DNA of 64,000 nt from Streptomyces albireticuli (GTDB lineage: Bacteria; Actinomycetota; Actinomycetes; Streptomycetales; Streptomycetaceae): the NCBI RefSeq assembly GCF_021228125.1, contig NZ_JAJQQS010000002.1, positions 496,001-560,000 on the forward strand, read 5' to 3'. Both the position numbers and the translations under genes were made by a program. Below, piece by piece: positions 1 to 8,261 of the stretch (position 1 is the first letter of the stretch; every line of letters begins with the position of its first letter). Below the pieces are notes generated by a model. That model did no database searches, was not told where the DNA came from, and saw only the letters and a program-made list of their open reading frames with translations.

Positions 1-248
1 CGGGTCACGTCCTCGGCCGTCGCGAAGAGCTGCCGCGCGGAGAGCAGCGCGGAGGCCACCAGCAGCGGCTGGGCCACGGCGGTGTCGCGGATCTCGTCCG
101 CGTCGGCGTTCGTGCCGTAGTGGACCAGGTCCAGGTCGATGGCGGCCGACCACTCACGGAGTCGGTCTTCGACACCGGGGAGGTCGAGCCAGGGGGTCAG
201 GAAGCCGGGCGTCTGAGCGCCCTGGCCGGGAGCGACGAGTACGAGCAC
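1..248 (-). CDS. fabD: Malonyl-CoA:ACP transacylase, N-terminal part (runs off window)
   Basis: Only the first 82 codons are present; the gene continues past base 1. Reading from the GTG at 248 the product begins MLVLVAPGQGAQTPGFLTPW, the characteristic FabD start with the GQGAQ oxyanion loop motif. FabD moves malonyl groups from CoA to the acyl carrier protein in type II fatty acid synthesis. The catalytic GHSxG serine lies outside the window. A purine-rich GAGAGAGAG stretch precedes the GTG. The gene sits immediately downstream of fasR on the same strand, the order known for the S. coelicolor fabD-fabH-acpP-fabF operon, whose transcription FasR activates. Confidence 0.93.
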   Translation of the reverse strand, partial: MLVLVAPGQGAQTPGFLTPWLDLPGVEDRLREWSAAIDLDLVHYGTNADADEIRDTAVAQPLLVASALLSARQLFATAEDVT

Positions 249-337
249 CCTCACACTCTCTCTCGTGGACGGCCTCGCCCACCCGTGAGGACAGGGACCA
301 AGAACCGTCAGGGGAATTGTTGATGTTCGACAAAAGG
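249..337 (-). promoter_or_regulatory. fasR-fabD intergenic region, likely fabD promoter and FasR target
   Basis: This 89-bp gap between the fasR stop and the fabD start must hold the fabD operon promoter. It contains an AT-rich interrupted dyad TTGT-N9-ACAA at 317-333, the only A/T-rich stretch here. FasR of S. coelicolor is known to bind upstream of fabD; assigning the site to this dyad is inference. Confidence 0.45.
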
Positions 338-1522
338 CTAAGCGGACGTCTCGGCGTCTGCCAGACGGCCCAGGATGAGCGCGATCCGCAAGGTGAACGC
401 GGAGCGCACATCGGACGGTGACCATCCGGTGACGTCCGTCACACGTCGGAGGCGGTATCTCACGGTGTTCGGGTGCACGAAGAGCATCCTCGCCGCACCT
501 TCAAGGCTACTCGCCTGTTCCAGATAGACGCTCAAGGTCTCCAGCAGCGCCGAGCCCGCTTCCTCCAGCGGTCTGTAGATCTCCTCCACCAGCTGCTCGC
601 GGGCCGTGGTGTCGCCGGCCATCGCGCGCTCCGGAAGAAGATCGTCCGCGAGGACCGGGCGGGGCGCGTCGGGCCAGGCCGCGCAGGCCTTCAGACCGGC
701 CGCCGCCGCCTGCGCGGAACGCGTCGCCGCCAGCAGGTCGGAGACCACCGGACCGGCCACCACGGGACCCGCCGCGAACGGCCCGATCAGGGCCTTCGCC
801 GCCTGGAGCGGATTGTCGGAGCCACCCGCGATCACCACCAGGCGGTCCCCGAGCACCCCCGTCAGGACCTGGAGCTTGGCGTGCCGCGAGGCCCGCCGGA
901 TCGCCTCGACCGTCAGCTCGCTGTCCCCGTTCGGGGCGGTGCCCAGCACCACCGCGACATGCGCCGGCGAATTCCAGCCGAGGGCGGCCGCCCGGGACAG
1001 CGCCCCCTCGTCGGCCTCGCCCGACAGCACCGCGTTGACGACCAGCGACTCCAGCCGGGCGTCCCAGGCGCCGCGCGCCTCCGCGGCCTGGGCGTACACC
1101 TGCGCGGTGGCGAAGGCGATCTCACGGGCGTAGACGAGCAGCGCCTCGCGCAGCACCGACTCGTCGCCCGGGGCGGCGACCTCGTCGATCGCCGACTCCA
1201 TGACCTCGATGGTGGTACGGACCATCTCCACCGTCTGGCGCAAAGTGATCGCCCGCGTCAGCTCGCGCGGAGCCGTGCCGAAGACGTCCGTGCTGATCGC
1301 CTGGGGGGTCTCCGGATGCCGGAACCACTCGGTGAAGGCCGCGATGCCCGCCTGGGCGACCAGGCCGATCCAGGAGCGGTTCTCCGGGGGCATCGCCCGG
1401 TACCACGGCAGCTGGGCGTCCATCCGGGCGATGGCGGCGGCGGCCAGCGTTCCGGCGGACTTCTCCAGGCGGCGCAGGGTGGCGCTGTGCGGATGCGGGG
1501 TGTTAGCGGCGGGTTCAGGCAC
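338..1522 (-). CDS. fasR: PucR-type transcriptional activator of fatty acid synthesis (FasR)
   Basis: This 394-aa protein has the PucR/CdaR layout: a variable N-terminal region, a central GGDEF-like fold and a C-terminal helix-turn-helix (HTH_30) at about residues 335-375 reading LEGAARMLFVHPNTVRYRLR. Its position directly upstream of fabD on the same strand is the arrangement of S. coelicolor FasR, which activates the fabDHPF operon and so controls membrane and storage lipid synthesis. Downstream genes are 89 bp away, so fabD probably has its own promoter. The ATG at 1522 faces the divergent pirin gene across about 56 bp. Function is assigned by family and synteny; confidence is high. Confidence 0.92.
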   Translation of the reverse strand: MPEPAANTPHPHSATLRRLEKSAGTLAAAAIARMDAQLPWYRAMPPENRSWIGLVAQAGIAAFTEWFRHPETPQAISTDVFGTAPRELTRAITLRQTVEMVRTTIEVMESAIDEVAAPGDESVLREALLVYAREIAFATAQVYAQAAEARGAWDARLESLVVNAVLSGEADEGALSRAAALGWNSPAHVAVVLGTAPNGDSELTVEAIRRASRHAKLQVLTGVLGDRLVVIAGGSDNPLQAAKALIGPFAAGPVVAGPVVSDLLAATRSAQAAAAGLKACAAWPDAPRPVLADDLLPERAMAGDTTAREQLVEEIYRPLEEAGSALLETLSVYLEQASSLEGAARMLFVHPNTVRYRLRRVTDVTGWSPSDVRSAFTLRIALILGRLADAETSA

Positions 1523-1562
1523 GGGACAAGCCTGCCTTATTCGCGTCCCGCGCGGGGTCGCC

Positions 1563-1577
1563 GGGCTACCGTAGCCC
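1563..1577. promoter_or_regulatory. Short perfect dyad abutting the pirin start
   Basis: GGGCTAC-C-GTAGCCC is a perfect 7-bp dyad with a one-base centre ending one base before the pirin ATG. TACCGT (1567-1572) sits at -10 distance from the ATG, so the pirin mRNA could be leaderless and the dyad an operator over the start. No Shine-Dalgarno sequence is visible. Confidence 0.3.
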
Positions 1578-1578
1578 G

Positions 1579-2262
1579 ATGACGCACGTGCGACGCGCCG
1601 TACAGCGCGCCGGGGAGCGCTTCCCCGGCGGGGACCCCGAGGCCGGGATCGAGACCTGGCACGCCTTCTCCTTCTCGGGCTTCTACGACCCCGACAACGT
1701 CCGGTTCGGGCCCCTCGCCGCCTGCAACGAGGAGCACCTCGCGGCCGCGGCGGGCTTCCCGATGCATCCGCACCGCGACGTCGAGATCGTCACCTGGGTC
1801 GTCGAGGGCGAGCTCACCCACGAGGACTCGGCCGGCCACGCCACGGTCGTACGGCCGGGGGACCTCCAGCGCCTCAGCGCGGGCGCGGGCGTGCGGCACT
1901 CGGAACGCAACGAGTCGGCGGGCCCGCTCCGCTTCGTGCAGATGTGGCTCACCCCTTCGGATTACGGCGGCGAACCGTCGTACGAGGTGGTGCGGGGCAT
2001 CTCCGACGGCACCCCGTACGCCCTGACGCGGGCGGACGCGGTCCTGCACGTGCGGCGGGCGGACGCCGGGGAGACGGTGCCGTTGCCGGACGCCCCGTGG
2101 GTGTACGTGCATGTGGTGCGGGGCGTGGTGCGGGTGGGGACCGACGTGCTGTCCGCGGGGGACGCGGTGCGGGTGCTCGACGCCGAGGGTGTGGTGGCGG
2201 GGATCGAGGCGGCGGCGGAGCTGCTGGTGTGGGAGATGCACGCGGAGCCGCGGTTCGGGTGA
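1579..2262 (+). CDS. Pirin family protein
   Basis: The 227-aa product is a bicupin of the pirin family. The N-terminal cupin has the conserved run FGPLAACNEEHLAAAAGFPM followed by HPHRDVEIVTWVVEGELTHE, which supplies the metal-binding histidines (HPH and H) and glutamate. The second cupin domain is more degenerate, as usual. Pirins are cytoplasmic metal proteins; some act as quercetinases and some as redox-sensitive cofactors, and the substrate cannot be told here. There is no clear ribosome binding site before the ATG at 1579. The gene is divergent from fasR and followed by a dispersed intergenic repeat rather than another gene, so it is probably monocistronic. Confidence 0.85.
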   Translation: MTHVRRAVQRAGERFPGGDPEAGIETWHAFSFSGFYDPDNVRFGPLAACNEEHLAAAAGFPMHPHRDVEIVTWVVEGELTHEDSAGHATVVRPGDLQRLSAGAGVRHSERNESAGPLRFVQMWLTPSDYGGEPSYEVVRGISDGTPYALTRADAVLHVRRADAGETVPLPDAPWVYVHVVRGVVRVGTDVLSAGDAVRVLDAEGVVAGIEAAAELLVWEMHAEPRFG

Positions 2263-2267
2263 GCGGG

Positions 2268-2381
2268 GGTTGGGGGAGGGAGGGCTCTTCCCCTACCCGC
2301 CCCTTCCCATGACCGGGGGCGGCGCGCCCGTGCCCCCTTCCGCGCTCCGCGCGGTGTCCTCAAACGCCGGACGGGCCGAAA
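2268..2381. repeat. Dispersed intergenic repeat, copy 1 (partial)
   Basis: Between two convergent genes lies a block with the modules seen in other gaps of this window: CTTCCCCTACCCGCCCCTTC, a gene-poor GC linker, TTCCGCGCTCCGCGCGGTGTC and CTCAAACGCCGGACGGGC. The second palindrome arm (ATCAGCCC) is truncated at the 3' end of the serine hydrolase gene. It probably acts as a terminator for the converging genes. Confidence 0.55.
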
Positions 2382-3194
2382 TCAGCCCAGCTCCGCCAGG
2401 ACCGCCTCCGTCAGCGGCGGCCACGCCTCCACCGCCCACGGGCCGAACGGACGGTCCGTCAGAGCGACGCACGCCGCGCCCGCCTCCGGGTCCACCCACA
2501 GGAACGTGCCCGACTGGCCGAAGTGCCCGAACGTCCGGGGCGACGACGACGCCCCCGTCCAGTGCGGCGACTTGCCGTCGCGGATCTCGAAGCCGAGACC
2601 CCAGTCGTTGGGGCGCTGGTGCCCGTACCCCGGCAGGACACCGGTCAGGCCCGGGAAGGCCACCGACGTCGCCTCGTCCAGTGTCGTGCGCGACAGCAGC
2701 CGCGGCGCCTGGAGCTCGGCCGCGAAGCGGGCCAGGTCGTCGACGGTCGAGACGCCGTCCTTGGCCGGGGAGCCCGGAAGGTCCGTCGCCGCCATGCCGA
2801 GCGGCTCCAGCACGGCCTCCCGCAGGTACTCCGGGAACGGGATGTCCGTCGCCTTGGCGATATGGTCGCCGAGCACCTCGAAGCCCGCGTTGGAGTACAG
2901 CCGCCGGGTCCCCGGCTCGGCCATCGACCGGTGCTCGTCGAACGCCAGGCCCGAGGTGTGCGCGAGCAGGTGCCGGACCGTGGCACCCTCGGGCCCGGCC
3001 GGCTCGTCCAGCTCCACCGCGCCCTCCTCGACCGCCAGCAGCACGGCGTACGCGGCGAGCGGTTTGGTGACGGAGGCGAGCGGGAATCGGTGGCCGGTCG
3101 GCCCGTAGGACCCCGCCAGGCTGCCGTCGGACCGGACGACCGCCGCGGCGGCGGTGGGGACCGGCCAGTTTTCGATCATGCGCAGGCTCTCCAT
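2382..3194 (-). CDS. Serine hydrolase, beta-lactamase/penicillin-binding protein-like
   Basis: The product belongs to the class C beta-lactamase-like (DUF/Beta-lactamase, PF00144) serine hydrolases. The SxxK active site is visible in FPLASVTKPLAAYAVL (Ser then Lys three residues on), and YSNAGFEVLG gives the YxN tyrosine motif. No signal peptide is apparent, so it is likely cytoplasmic and acts as an esterase or peptidase on an unknown substrate. I start at ATG 3194 (MESLRMIENW); an ATG at 3179 (MIENWPV) has the better spaced GGAGAG and may be the true start. The longer reading to 3287 runs into the MerR promoter and is unlikely. Confidence 0.82.
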   Translation of the reverse strand: MESLRMIENWPVPTAAAAVVRSDGSLAGSYGPTGHRFPLASVTKPLAAYAVLLAVEEGAVELDEPAGPEGATVRHLLAHTSGLAFDEHRSMAEPGTRRLYSNAGFEVLGDHIAKATDIPFPEYLREAVLEPLGMAATDLPGSPAKDGVSTVDDLARFAAELQAPRLLSRTTLDEATSVAFPGLTGVLPGYGHQRPNDWGLGFEIRDGKSPHWTGASSSPRTFGHFGQSGTFLWVDPEAGAACVALTDRPFGPWAVEAWPPLTEAVLAELG

Positions 3195-3237
3195 GGCAAG
3201 GAGCCTAACCCGGCCGGGAATCACCTCCGGATCTCGC

Positions 3238-3268
3238 TTGCCTGGAGTGCACTCCAAGTCTCTAGCGT
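3238..3268 (+). promoter_or_regulatory. MerR-type promoter/operator with 19-bp spacer
   Basis: TTGCCT (3238-3243) and TAGCGT (3263-3268) are separated by 19 bp. The spacer begins inside a perfect 14-bp palindrome TGGAGTGCACTCCA (3243-3256). An over-long spacer filled by a dyad is the hallmark of MerR-activated promoters, and the merR gene starts 33 bp downstream, so autoregulation together with the aldo/keto reductase is likely. Confidence 0.7.
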
Positions 3269-3301
3269 GGGGGCATCGCGAAGGCACGAGGGGGAAATCG
3301 C

Positions 3302-3760
3302 ATGACCGTGACGGACCGCGTACCGATGTCGGTGCGCGCCTGCAGCCAGCTCGACCGGCAGCGGCACGCCCGCCCGCAGGGGCGCGACCGCTACACGATC
3401 AGCGAGGTCGTCGACTACACCGGTCTCAGCGCCCACACCCTGCGCTGGTACGAGCGCATCGGACTGATGCCGCACGTGGACCGCTCGCACACCGGCCAGC
3501 GCCGCTACACCGACAAGGACCTGGACTGGCTGGATCTGGTGGGCAAGCTGCGGCTGACCGGGATGCCGGTCGCCGACATGGTCCGCTACGCCCAGCTCGT
3601 CCGGGAGGGCGACCACACCTTCGCCGAGCGGGAGCGCCTGCTGAGCGCGCACCGCGAGGACGTACGACGGCGCATCGCCGAGCTGCACAGCACGCTCGAC
3701 GTCCTCGACTACAAGATCGACATCTATGCCGCCCGCCGCCGGGCGTCCGAAGGGGTCTGA
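3302..3760 (+). CDS. MerR family transcriptional regulator
   Basis: This 152-aa protein has an N-terminal winged helix at about residues 30-100 (YTISEVVDYTGLSAHTLRWY, then ERIGLMP), the canonical MerR signature, and a C-terminal coiled coil for dimerisation (residues 105-145). There is no cysteine cluster in the C-terminal part, so it is not a classical metal or SoxR-type sensor. It is preceded by GAGGGGGAAATCGC and the 19-bp-spacer promoter described at 3238. The stop is 4 bp from the aldo/keto reductase start, so the two form an operon. MerR-AKR pairs of this type are common in actinobacteria; the inducing compound is unknown. Confidence 0.9.
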   Translation: MTVTDRVPMSVRACSQLDRQRHARPQGRDRYTISEVVDYTGLSAHTLRWYERIGLMPHVDRSHTGQRRYTDKDLDWLDLVGKLRLTGMPVADMVRYAQLVREGDHTFAERERLLSAHREDVRRRIAELHSTLDVLDYKIDIYAARRRASEGV

Positions 3761-3764
3761 GCAC

Positions 3765-4781
3765 ATGAGCAACGACAAGATATCCACCGTCGCCCTGGGG
3801 AACGGCGGCCCGCAGGTCGGTGTGCAGGGCCTCGGCTGCATGGGCATGACCTACGCCTACGGACCCACCGACGAGACCGAGGCGCGGGCCACCCTGGACC
3901 GGGCCCTGGAGCGCGGCGTCACCCTCTTCGACACCGCCGACGTCTACGGCCACGGCCGCAACGAGGAGTTCATCTCGCCCTTCGTCCGGGCGCACCGCGA
4001 CGAGATCACGCTGGCCACGAAGTTCGCCATCGAGCGGCGCGAGGACGACCCCTCGTTCCAGCGGATCCGCAACGACCGCGCGTACATCCGCGCCTCCGTC
4101 GAGGGCAGCCTGCGCCGCCTCGGCGTCGACCACATCGACCTCTACTACATGCACCGCCGCGACGTGGAGGTGCCGATGGAGGACACCGTCGGCGCCATGG
4201 CGGAGCTGGTCGCCGAGGGCAAGGTCGGCCACCTCGGGCTCAGCGAGGTCTCGCCGGGCGAGCTGCGCACGGCGCACGCGGTGCACCCCGTCGCCGCCGT
4301 GCAGTCGGAGTGGTCGCTCTTCAGCCGTGACGTGGAGCAGGGCGTCGTCGCCACGGCCGCGGAGCTGGGCATCGCCTTCGTGCCCTACTCGCCGCTCGGC
4401 CGCGGCTTCCTGACGGGCAGTTTCGTCCAGGCGGACACCGAGCTGACCAGCGACGACTGGCGCCGCCGGCAGCCGCGCTTCACCGGCGAGAACGCGGCGG
4501 CCAACGCGGCCCTGCTGGAGCCGGTGCGGCGGATCGCCGGCGAGCGCGGGGCGACGCCCGGTCAGATCGCCCTGGCCTGGGTCCAGCAGCGGGCCCGGGT
4601 GCACGGCCTGGCCGTGATCCCGATCCCGGGGACGCGGCGTCGCTCGCGCATCGAGGAGAACCTCGCGTCGATCAGCATGGAGCTGACGGCGGCGGAGCTG
4701 GCGGAGCTGGAGCCGATCGCGGACAAGGTCGCGGGCGGGCGGTACGCGGACATGTCGTTCACGGCGGTGGGCCGGGAGTAG
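3765..4781 (+). CDS. Aldo/keto reductase
   Basis: The 338-aa product is an NADPH-dependent oxidoreductase with an (alpha/beta)8 barrel. The catalytic tetrad is visible: Asp and Tyr in TLFDTADVYGHGRNEEF, Lys in ITLATKF, and His in DLYYMHRRD. The cofactor-binding tail motif IPIPGTRRRSRIEENL is also present. I start at ATG 3765 (MSNDKISTVAL), which is preceded by GAAGGGG 12 bases upstream; an in-frame ATG at 3726 would overlap merR extensively. It is the second gene of the merR operon and so is likely induced by whatever ligand the MerR protein senses, probably a reactive carbonyl or aromatic compound (inference). Confidence 0.9.
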   Translation: MSNDKISTVALGNGGPQVGVQGLGCMGMTYAYGPTDETEARATLDRALERGVTLFDTADVYGHGRNEEFISPFVRAHRDEITLATKFAIERREDDPSFQRIRNDRAYIRASVEGSLRRLGVDHIDLYYMHRRDVEVPMEDTVGAMAELVAEGKVGHLGLSEVSPGELRTAHAVHPVAAVQSEWSLFSRDVEQGVVATAAELGIAFVPYSPLGRGFLTGSFVQADTELTSDDWRRRQPRFTGENAAANAALLEPVRRIAGERGATPGQIALAWVQQRARVHGLAVIPIPGTRRRSRIEENLASISMELTAAELAELEPIADKVAGGRYADMSFTAVGRE

Positions 4782-4789
4782 CCGCGGGG

Positions 4790-4994
4790 CCGCCGAGCGG
4801 CCGGGGCCGGGTCGTTTCCCCCACCCCGCCCCTCCCGCTGTGTCCGACGTGCGGGTCCGCCGCGTGGCGGGGGCAAGACCCCGGGCCCCCTTTCCGCGCT
4901 GACGCGCGGTGTCCTCAAGCTCCCCCAGCTACCGCTGGGAGGTGCCCCCGGACGGGCTGAAATCAGCCCGTCCGGCGCTTGAGGACAGGTCCTC
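4790..4994. repeat. Dispersed intergenic repeat, copy 2, with terminator hairpin
   Basis: The gap carries the CCCACCCCGCCCCTCCCGC module, the TTTCCGCGCTGACGCGCGGT module and a 13-bp perfect stem CCGGACGGGCTGA / TCAGCCCGTCCGG (4948-4960 / 4963-4975), then CTTGAGGAC. It lies between convergent genes and probably terminates both. Copies occur near 2268, 8270, 12712, 20805 and 27800. Confidence 0.65.
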
Positions 4995-5672
4995 CTAGCG
5001 GCCTCCCGGGGACACCAGCCCCGACTCGTACGCGAAGATCACCGCCTGGGCCCGGTCGCGGAGGCCCAGCTTCGCCAGTACCCGGCCGATGTGCGTCTTC
5101 ACCGTCTGCTCCGCCAGCACCAGCGACCCCGCGATCTCCTGGTTCGAGAGCCCCCGCGCGATGAGTTCGAGGACCTCCGTCTCCCTGGGCGTCAGGCCGT
5201 TGAGGCGGAGGGACGGGCCCCGGCGGGCCGCGGGGCGCTGCCTGGCGAAGTCGGCGATGAGACGGCGCGTGACGGACGGGGCGAGCAGCGCCTCCCCGGC
5301 GGCGACGACGCGGACGGCCGAGATCAGGTCGGCCGGAGGCGCGTCCTTGAGGAGGAACCCCGAGGCGCCCGCGCGCAGCGCCTCGTAGACGTAGTCGTCG
5401 ACGTCGAAGGTGGTGAGCATCAGCACCTTCGGCCGGTGGGTGACGCCCGGCGGCGGGTCGAGGAGCCGCCGCGCCGCCTCCAGGCCGTCCATCTCGGGCA
5501 TCCGGACGTCCATCAGGACGACGTCCGGATGCGTGCGGCGGCTCACCTCGACGCCCTGCCGGCCGTCCGGCGCGTCGCCGACGACGTCGATGTCCGTCTG
5601 CGCCGCGAGCAGCGCGGCAAACCCCGCGCGGACCATGGCCTGGTCGTCGACGATGATCACCTTGATGGTCAT
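4995..5672 (-). CDS. NarL/FixJ-type response regulator
   Basis: The 225-aa protein has a receiver domain (residues 4-120) with the acidic pair D9-D10, phospho-acceptor D55 in VVLMDVRMPEMDG, Thr at 87/88 and K109 in FLLKDA, and a LuxR-type helix-turn-helix at about 160-215 (LTPRETEVLELIARGLSNQE). It should bind DNA when phosphorylated by the adjacent kinase. Its ATG overlaps the kinase stop codon by 4 bases (ATGA), so the pair is translationally coupled. Many Streptomyces pairs of this type sense envelope or metabolic signals; no target is deducible beyond probable autoregulation. Confidence 0.93.
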   Translation of the reverse strand: MTIKVIIVDDQAMVRAGFAALLAAQTDIDVVGDAPDGRQGVEVSRRTHPDVVLMDVRMPEMDGLEAARRLLDPPPGVTHRPKVLMLTTFDVDDYVYEALRAGASGFLLKDAPPADLISAVRVVAAGEALLAPSVTRRLIADFARQRPAARRGPSLRLNGLTPRETEVLELIARGLSNQEIAGSLVLAEQTVKTHIGRVLAKLGLRDRAQAVIFAYESGLVSPGGR

Positions 5673-6979
5673 GCGGTGGGGAGTTCCTCTTCTGTCGTGA
5701 ACGGGAGCCGGGCCGCCACCCGGAAGCCGCCGTCCGGCAGCGGGCCGGTGTCGAGCGTGCCGCCGACCAGGCGGACGCGCTCGCGCATGCCGACCAGACC
5801 GTGGCCCGTACCGCTCGTCTCCAGCGGCGGAGTCTCGGCCTCCGGGGCGGAGTTGACGACCAGGACCATCAGGCCGCCCCGGTCCCGGTCGACGGACACC
5901 GACACCCGCGTCGCAGCGCCCGGGGCGTGCCGGACGACATTGGCGAGGGCCTCCTGCGCGATGCGGTAGGCCGACAGGTCCACGGTCTGCGGGAGCGCGT
6001 CCGGCAGCGGGTCCGGCATCGCCAGCTTCACCGGCAGCCCGGCCCGGACCGTCGCCTCGACCAGCTGCGGGATCCGCTCGACGCCCGGCTGCGGCGCCCG
6101 CTCGACACCGCCCGCCTCGCCGGAGGCGTCCTCGCTGCGCAGCACGCCCAGCAGCCGCCGCATCTCCGTGAGCGACTCGCGTGCCGTGGCCGCGATCGTG
6201 GCGAACTCCTCCCGCGCCTCGGGCGGCAGTCCGGTCAGGCGGTACGGGGCGCTGTCCGCCTGCACGGTGATCACGGACATGTGGTGGGCGACGACGTCGT
6301 GCAGCTCACGGGCGATCCGGGTGCGCTCCTCCAGCAGGGTCCGCCGGGCCCGCTCGGCCTCGCTGATGGTCTCCTGCTCGGCCAGCGCCCGCCGGGCGTC
6401 GCCGCGTTCGCGCAGCGCTCCGCCGACGACCAGCACCACGCCGTCCAGCACGAGCGCCGTCACCGAGATGAGGGAACTCCGCCCCGGCGCCACGAACGCG
6501 AGGGCCACGGTCACGACGGCCGTCAGGGTCCAGACGGCGACGAGGGTGCGCCGCCGCTCGCGCAGCCCGAGGAGGAGCAGCAGCAACAGCATGCCGATGA
6601 TCTCCATCGGCGGCCAGGGCCAGGGACGGCCCTCCGTCGGCACGGAGAGCAGGGCCAGCGCCCCGGCGACGTCCGCGGTGAACACGATCGCCCAGGCGAG
6701 CAGCGGCCGCCGGACGGCGAGGAGCACGGGGACGGCCTGGAGCAGCGCCAGCACGAGCGCGATGTCGGACTGGAGCCCGTAGTTCTCGGACAGGACGGTG
6801 GCCGTGGTGCCCAGCAGCATGATCGTGACCGCGCCGGTGAGCACGTACGCCACGGCCCGTACGAAGCGGCGGCGGGACCGGCCGAGCAGCGGGGTGGGGG
6901 GTCCGGCGGGCGTGAAGACGTCGCGCGCGAAGGCGAGCGGGGACGGCCGGGGGGCGGTGGTGCGGGGTGACTGGGACAT
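5669..6979 (-). CDS. Sensor histidine kinase (HisKA_3 / DesK-NarX class)
   Basis: The 436-aa product has five or six hydrophobic segments between residues 35 and 190, a dimerisation/phosphoacceptor helix with the His in RIARELHDVVAHHMSVI, and a HATPase domain ending in GTGHGLVGMRERVRLVGG. The X-region ELHDVVAHH fits the HisKA_3 class. It autophosphorylates the His and passes phosphate to the response regulator encoded immediately downstream, with which it overlaps by 4 bp. No periplasmic sensing domain of size is present, so it likely reads the membrane itself or a small lipophilic signal. The start ATG at 6979 follows the GGCTGACGAGGCC leader. Confidence 0.92.
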   Translation of the reverse strand: MSQSPRTTAPRPSPLAFARDVFTPAGPPTPLLGRSRRRFVRAVAYVLTGAVTIMLLGTTATVLSENYGLQSDIALVLALLQAVPVLLAVRRPLLAWAIVFTADVAGALALLSVPTEGRPWPWPPMEIIGMLLLLLLLGLRERRRTLVAVWTLTAVVTVALAFVAPGRSSLISVTALVLDGVVLVVGGALRERGDARRALAEQETISEAERARRTLLEERTRIARELHDVVAHHMSVITVQADSAPYRLTGLPPEAREEFATIAATARESLTEMRRLLGVLRSEDASGEAGGVERAPQPGVERIPQLVEATVRAGLPVKLAMPDPLPDALPQTVDLSAYRIAQEALANVVRHAPGAATRVSVSVDRDRGGLMVLVVNSAPEAETPPLETSGTGHGLVGMRERVRLVGGTLDTGPLPDGGFRVAARLPFTTEEELPTA

Positions 6980-7296
6980 GGCCTCGTCAGCCTAGATGCC
7001 CTGGTCAGGAGGGGCGTCACCCCGGGGTGCCGGTTTCCGGGTCATACCTCGGTATCAGGGGTATCGGGGGTGCCGCGGCCCGGGCGGTCGCCGCGGCCCC
7101 GGTGGTGTCGGCAGGCCGGTGTCACGGGGTGTGGAGCCCGGTGGGGCTCGGGGCGGCCCCGGCCGGTGCGGGCTCCTCGTCCGCCCGCTGACACGACCGG
7201 CACGGCCGTAGGGCTCCACGGGGCTTCGCCGTGCGGCGCGGGCCACGGCCGGTGCCGGGCCCCCGGCTGGCCAGGACCCCGCGGCCGCCGGTGCGG
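6980..7296. promoter_or_regulatory. 317-bp gap upstream of the kinase with an ATACC dyad
   Basis: No coding frame here looks real. Near the kinase promoter there is a perfect dyad ATACC-TC-GGTAT (7045-7056) followed by another GGTATC at 7061-7066, that is, GATACC repeated on the minus strand ten bases apart. This is a candidate binding site for the paired response regulator. The rest, 7070-7296, is very GC-rich with no recognised element. Confidence 0.35.
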
Positions 7297-8157
7297 CTAC
7301 AGCTCGGCGAGCAGCTCCGCCTTCTTGGCGCTGAACTCGTCGTCGGTGAGCAGGCCCGCGTCGTGCAGCGCGCCCAGGTGCCGGATGCGGTCGGCGATGC
7401 CGCCCGGGTCGGGCCGGGGCGCGGGGATCCGGGCCGGGGGGACGCCACGGGCCCCGGCGCGGACGGCGGCGAGGACCGCGGCGGCGAAGGGCAGCGATTC
7501 GTGGACGAGGCCGTAACCCATGCCGAAGACGACGGCCGCGGGGTCCTGGTCGGCCGGGCCCGGCAGCCGGGCGTCCGCGTCGCGCGGTACGAGCCGCAGA
7601 TGGCCGCCCGCGATCTCGGGGGAGCGCCACTCGACGCCCGCCAGCTCATCGACCGCGAACCGCTGGTCGCCGGCCTTCCACTTGGCGGAGGAGGCGCCCG
7701 TCCAGAACCACCGGAAGGCGACGGACGCGCCGTCGAAGGACGCCTTGCCGTCGTAGGCCTTGAAGGACAGGGGCGGTGTCGGAGCGGCCACCAGATGGCG
7801 CTCGGCGGGCTCGTCCGCGGCGGGGCCGAGCGCGGCGCGTATCTCGTCGGCGTAGTACTCGGCGAGGGCGTCGCGTTCGGCGGGCAGCACCAGACGGTAG
7901 GGGTCGCAGACCTCCTTGAGCTGGCCGTCGGCGACGTCCATCAGCGGATCGGCGCCCGGTCTGGGCACAGCGCGCAGCACCACCGTGCCGCGCTTCCCCG
8001 GGGCCTGCTCGACGGCCGCGAGCGCCTCGTAGGGGATGCGCCGCTCACCGAGCGCCTGGAGCAGCCTCGGTGTGCGGATCCCCCGTTCGAAGCGGATGAG
8101 CACGGAGTCGGTGTCGAACTCCCAGGCGGCGTGGAAACCGGCCAGCACATCACCCAT
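7297..8157 (-). CDS. DUF4429 and SHOCT domain protein
   Basis: The roughly 286-aa protein starts MGDVLAGFHAAWEFDTDSVL. It carries tandem DUF4429 domains (beta-rich, PH-like, residues about 5-110 and 125-215) and ends in a SHOCT motif (residues about 250-286: IADRIRHLGALHDAGLLTDD, then EFSAKKAELL). SHOCT is a short C-terminal helix pair thought to aid oligomerisation or membrane recruitment. The biochemical function is unknown. Upstream ATGs at 8166 (MSRMGD) and 8223 are in frame; I chose 8157 by similarity to the family's usual start, but no convincing ribosome binding site separates 8157 from 8166. Confidence 0.8.
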   Translation of the reverse strand: MGDVLAGFHAAWEFDTDSVLIRFERGIRTPRLLQALGERRIPYEALAAVEQAPGKRGTVVLRAVPRPGADPLMDVADGQLKEVCDPYRLVLPAERDALAEYYADEIRAALGPAADEPAERHLVAAPTPPLSFKAYDGKASFDGASVAFRWFWTGASSAKWKAGDQRFAVDELAGVEWRSPEIAGGHLRLVPRDADARLPGPADQDPAAVVFGMGYGLVHESLPFAAAVLAAVRAGARGVPPARIPAPRPDPGGIADRIRHLGALHDAGLLTDDEFSAKKAELLAEL

Positions 8158-8261
8158 GCGGCTCATCGTATGCGGCGGGGGGCTGTGCGTCCCCCCTCCG
8201 GGCGGATGCGCTACGCGCGTCACGGTGGGGTGGAAGCGGAATGGGGGCCGCCGTGGGGTGG

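Noticed and set aside
120..411. Small open frames on both strands at the left edge
   Set aside because: They overlap fabD and the fasR end in other frames and show no domain or ribosome binding site.
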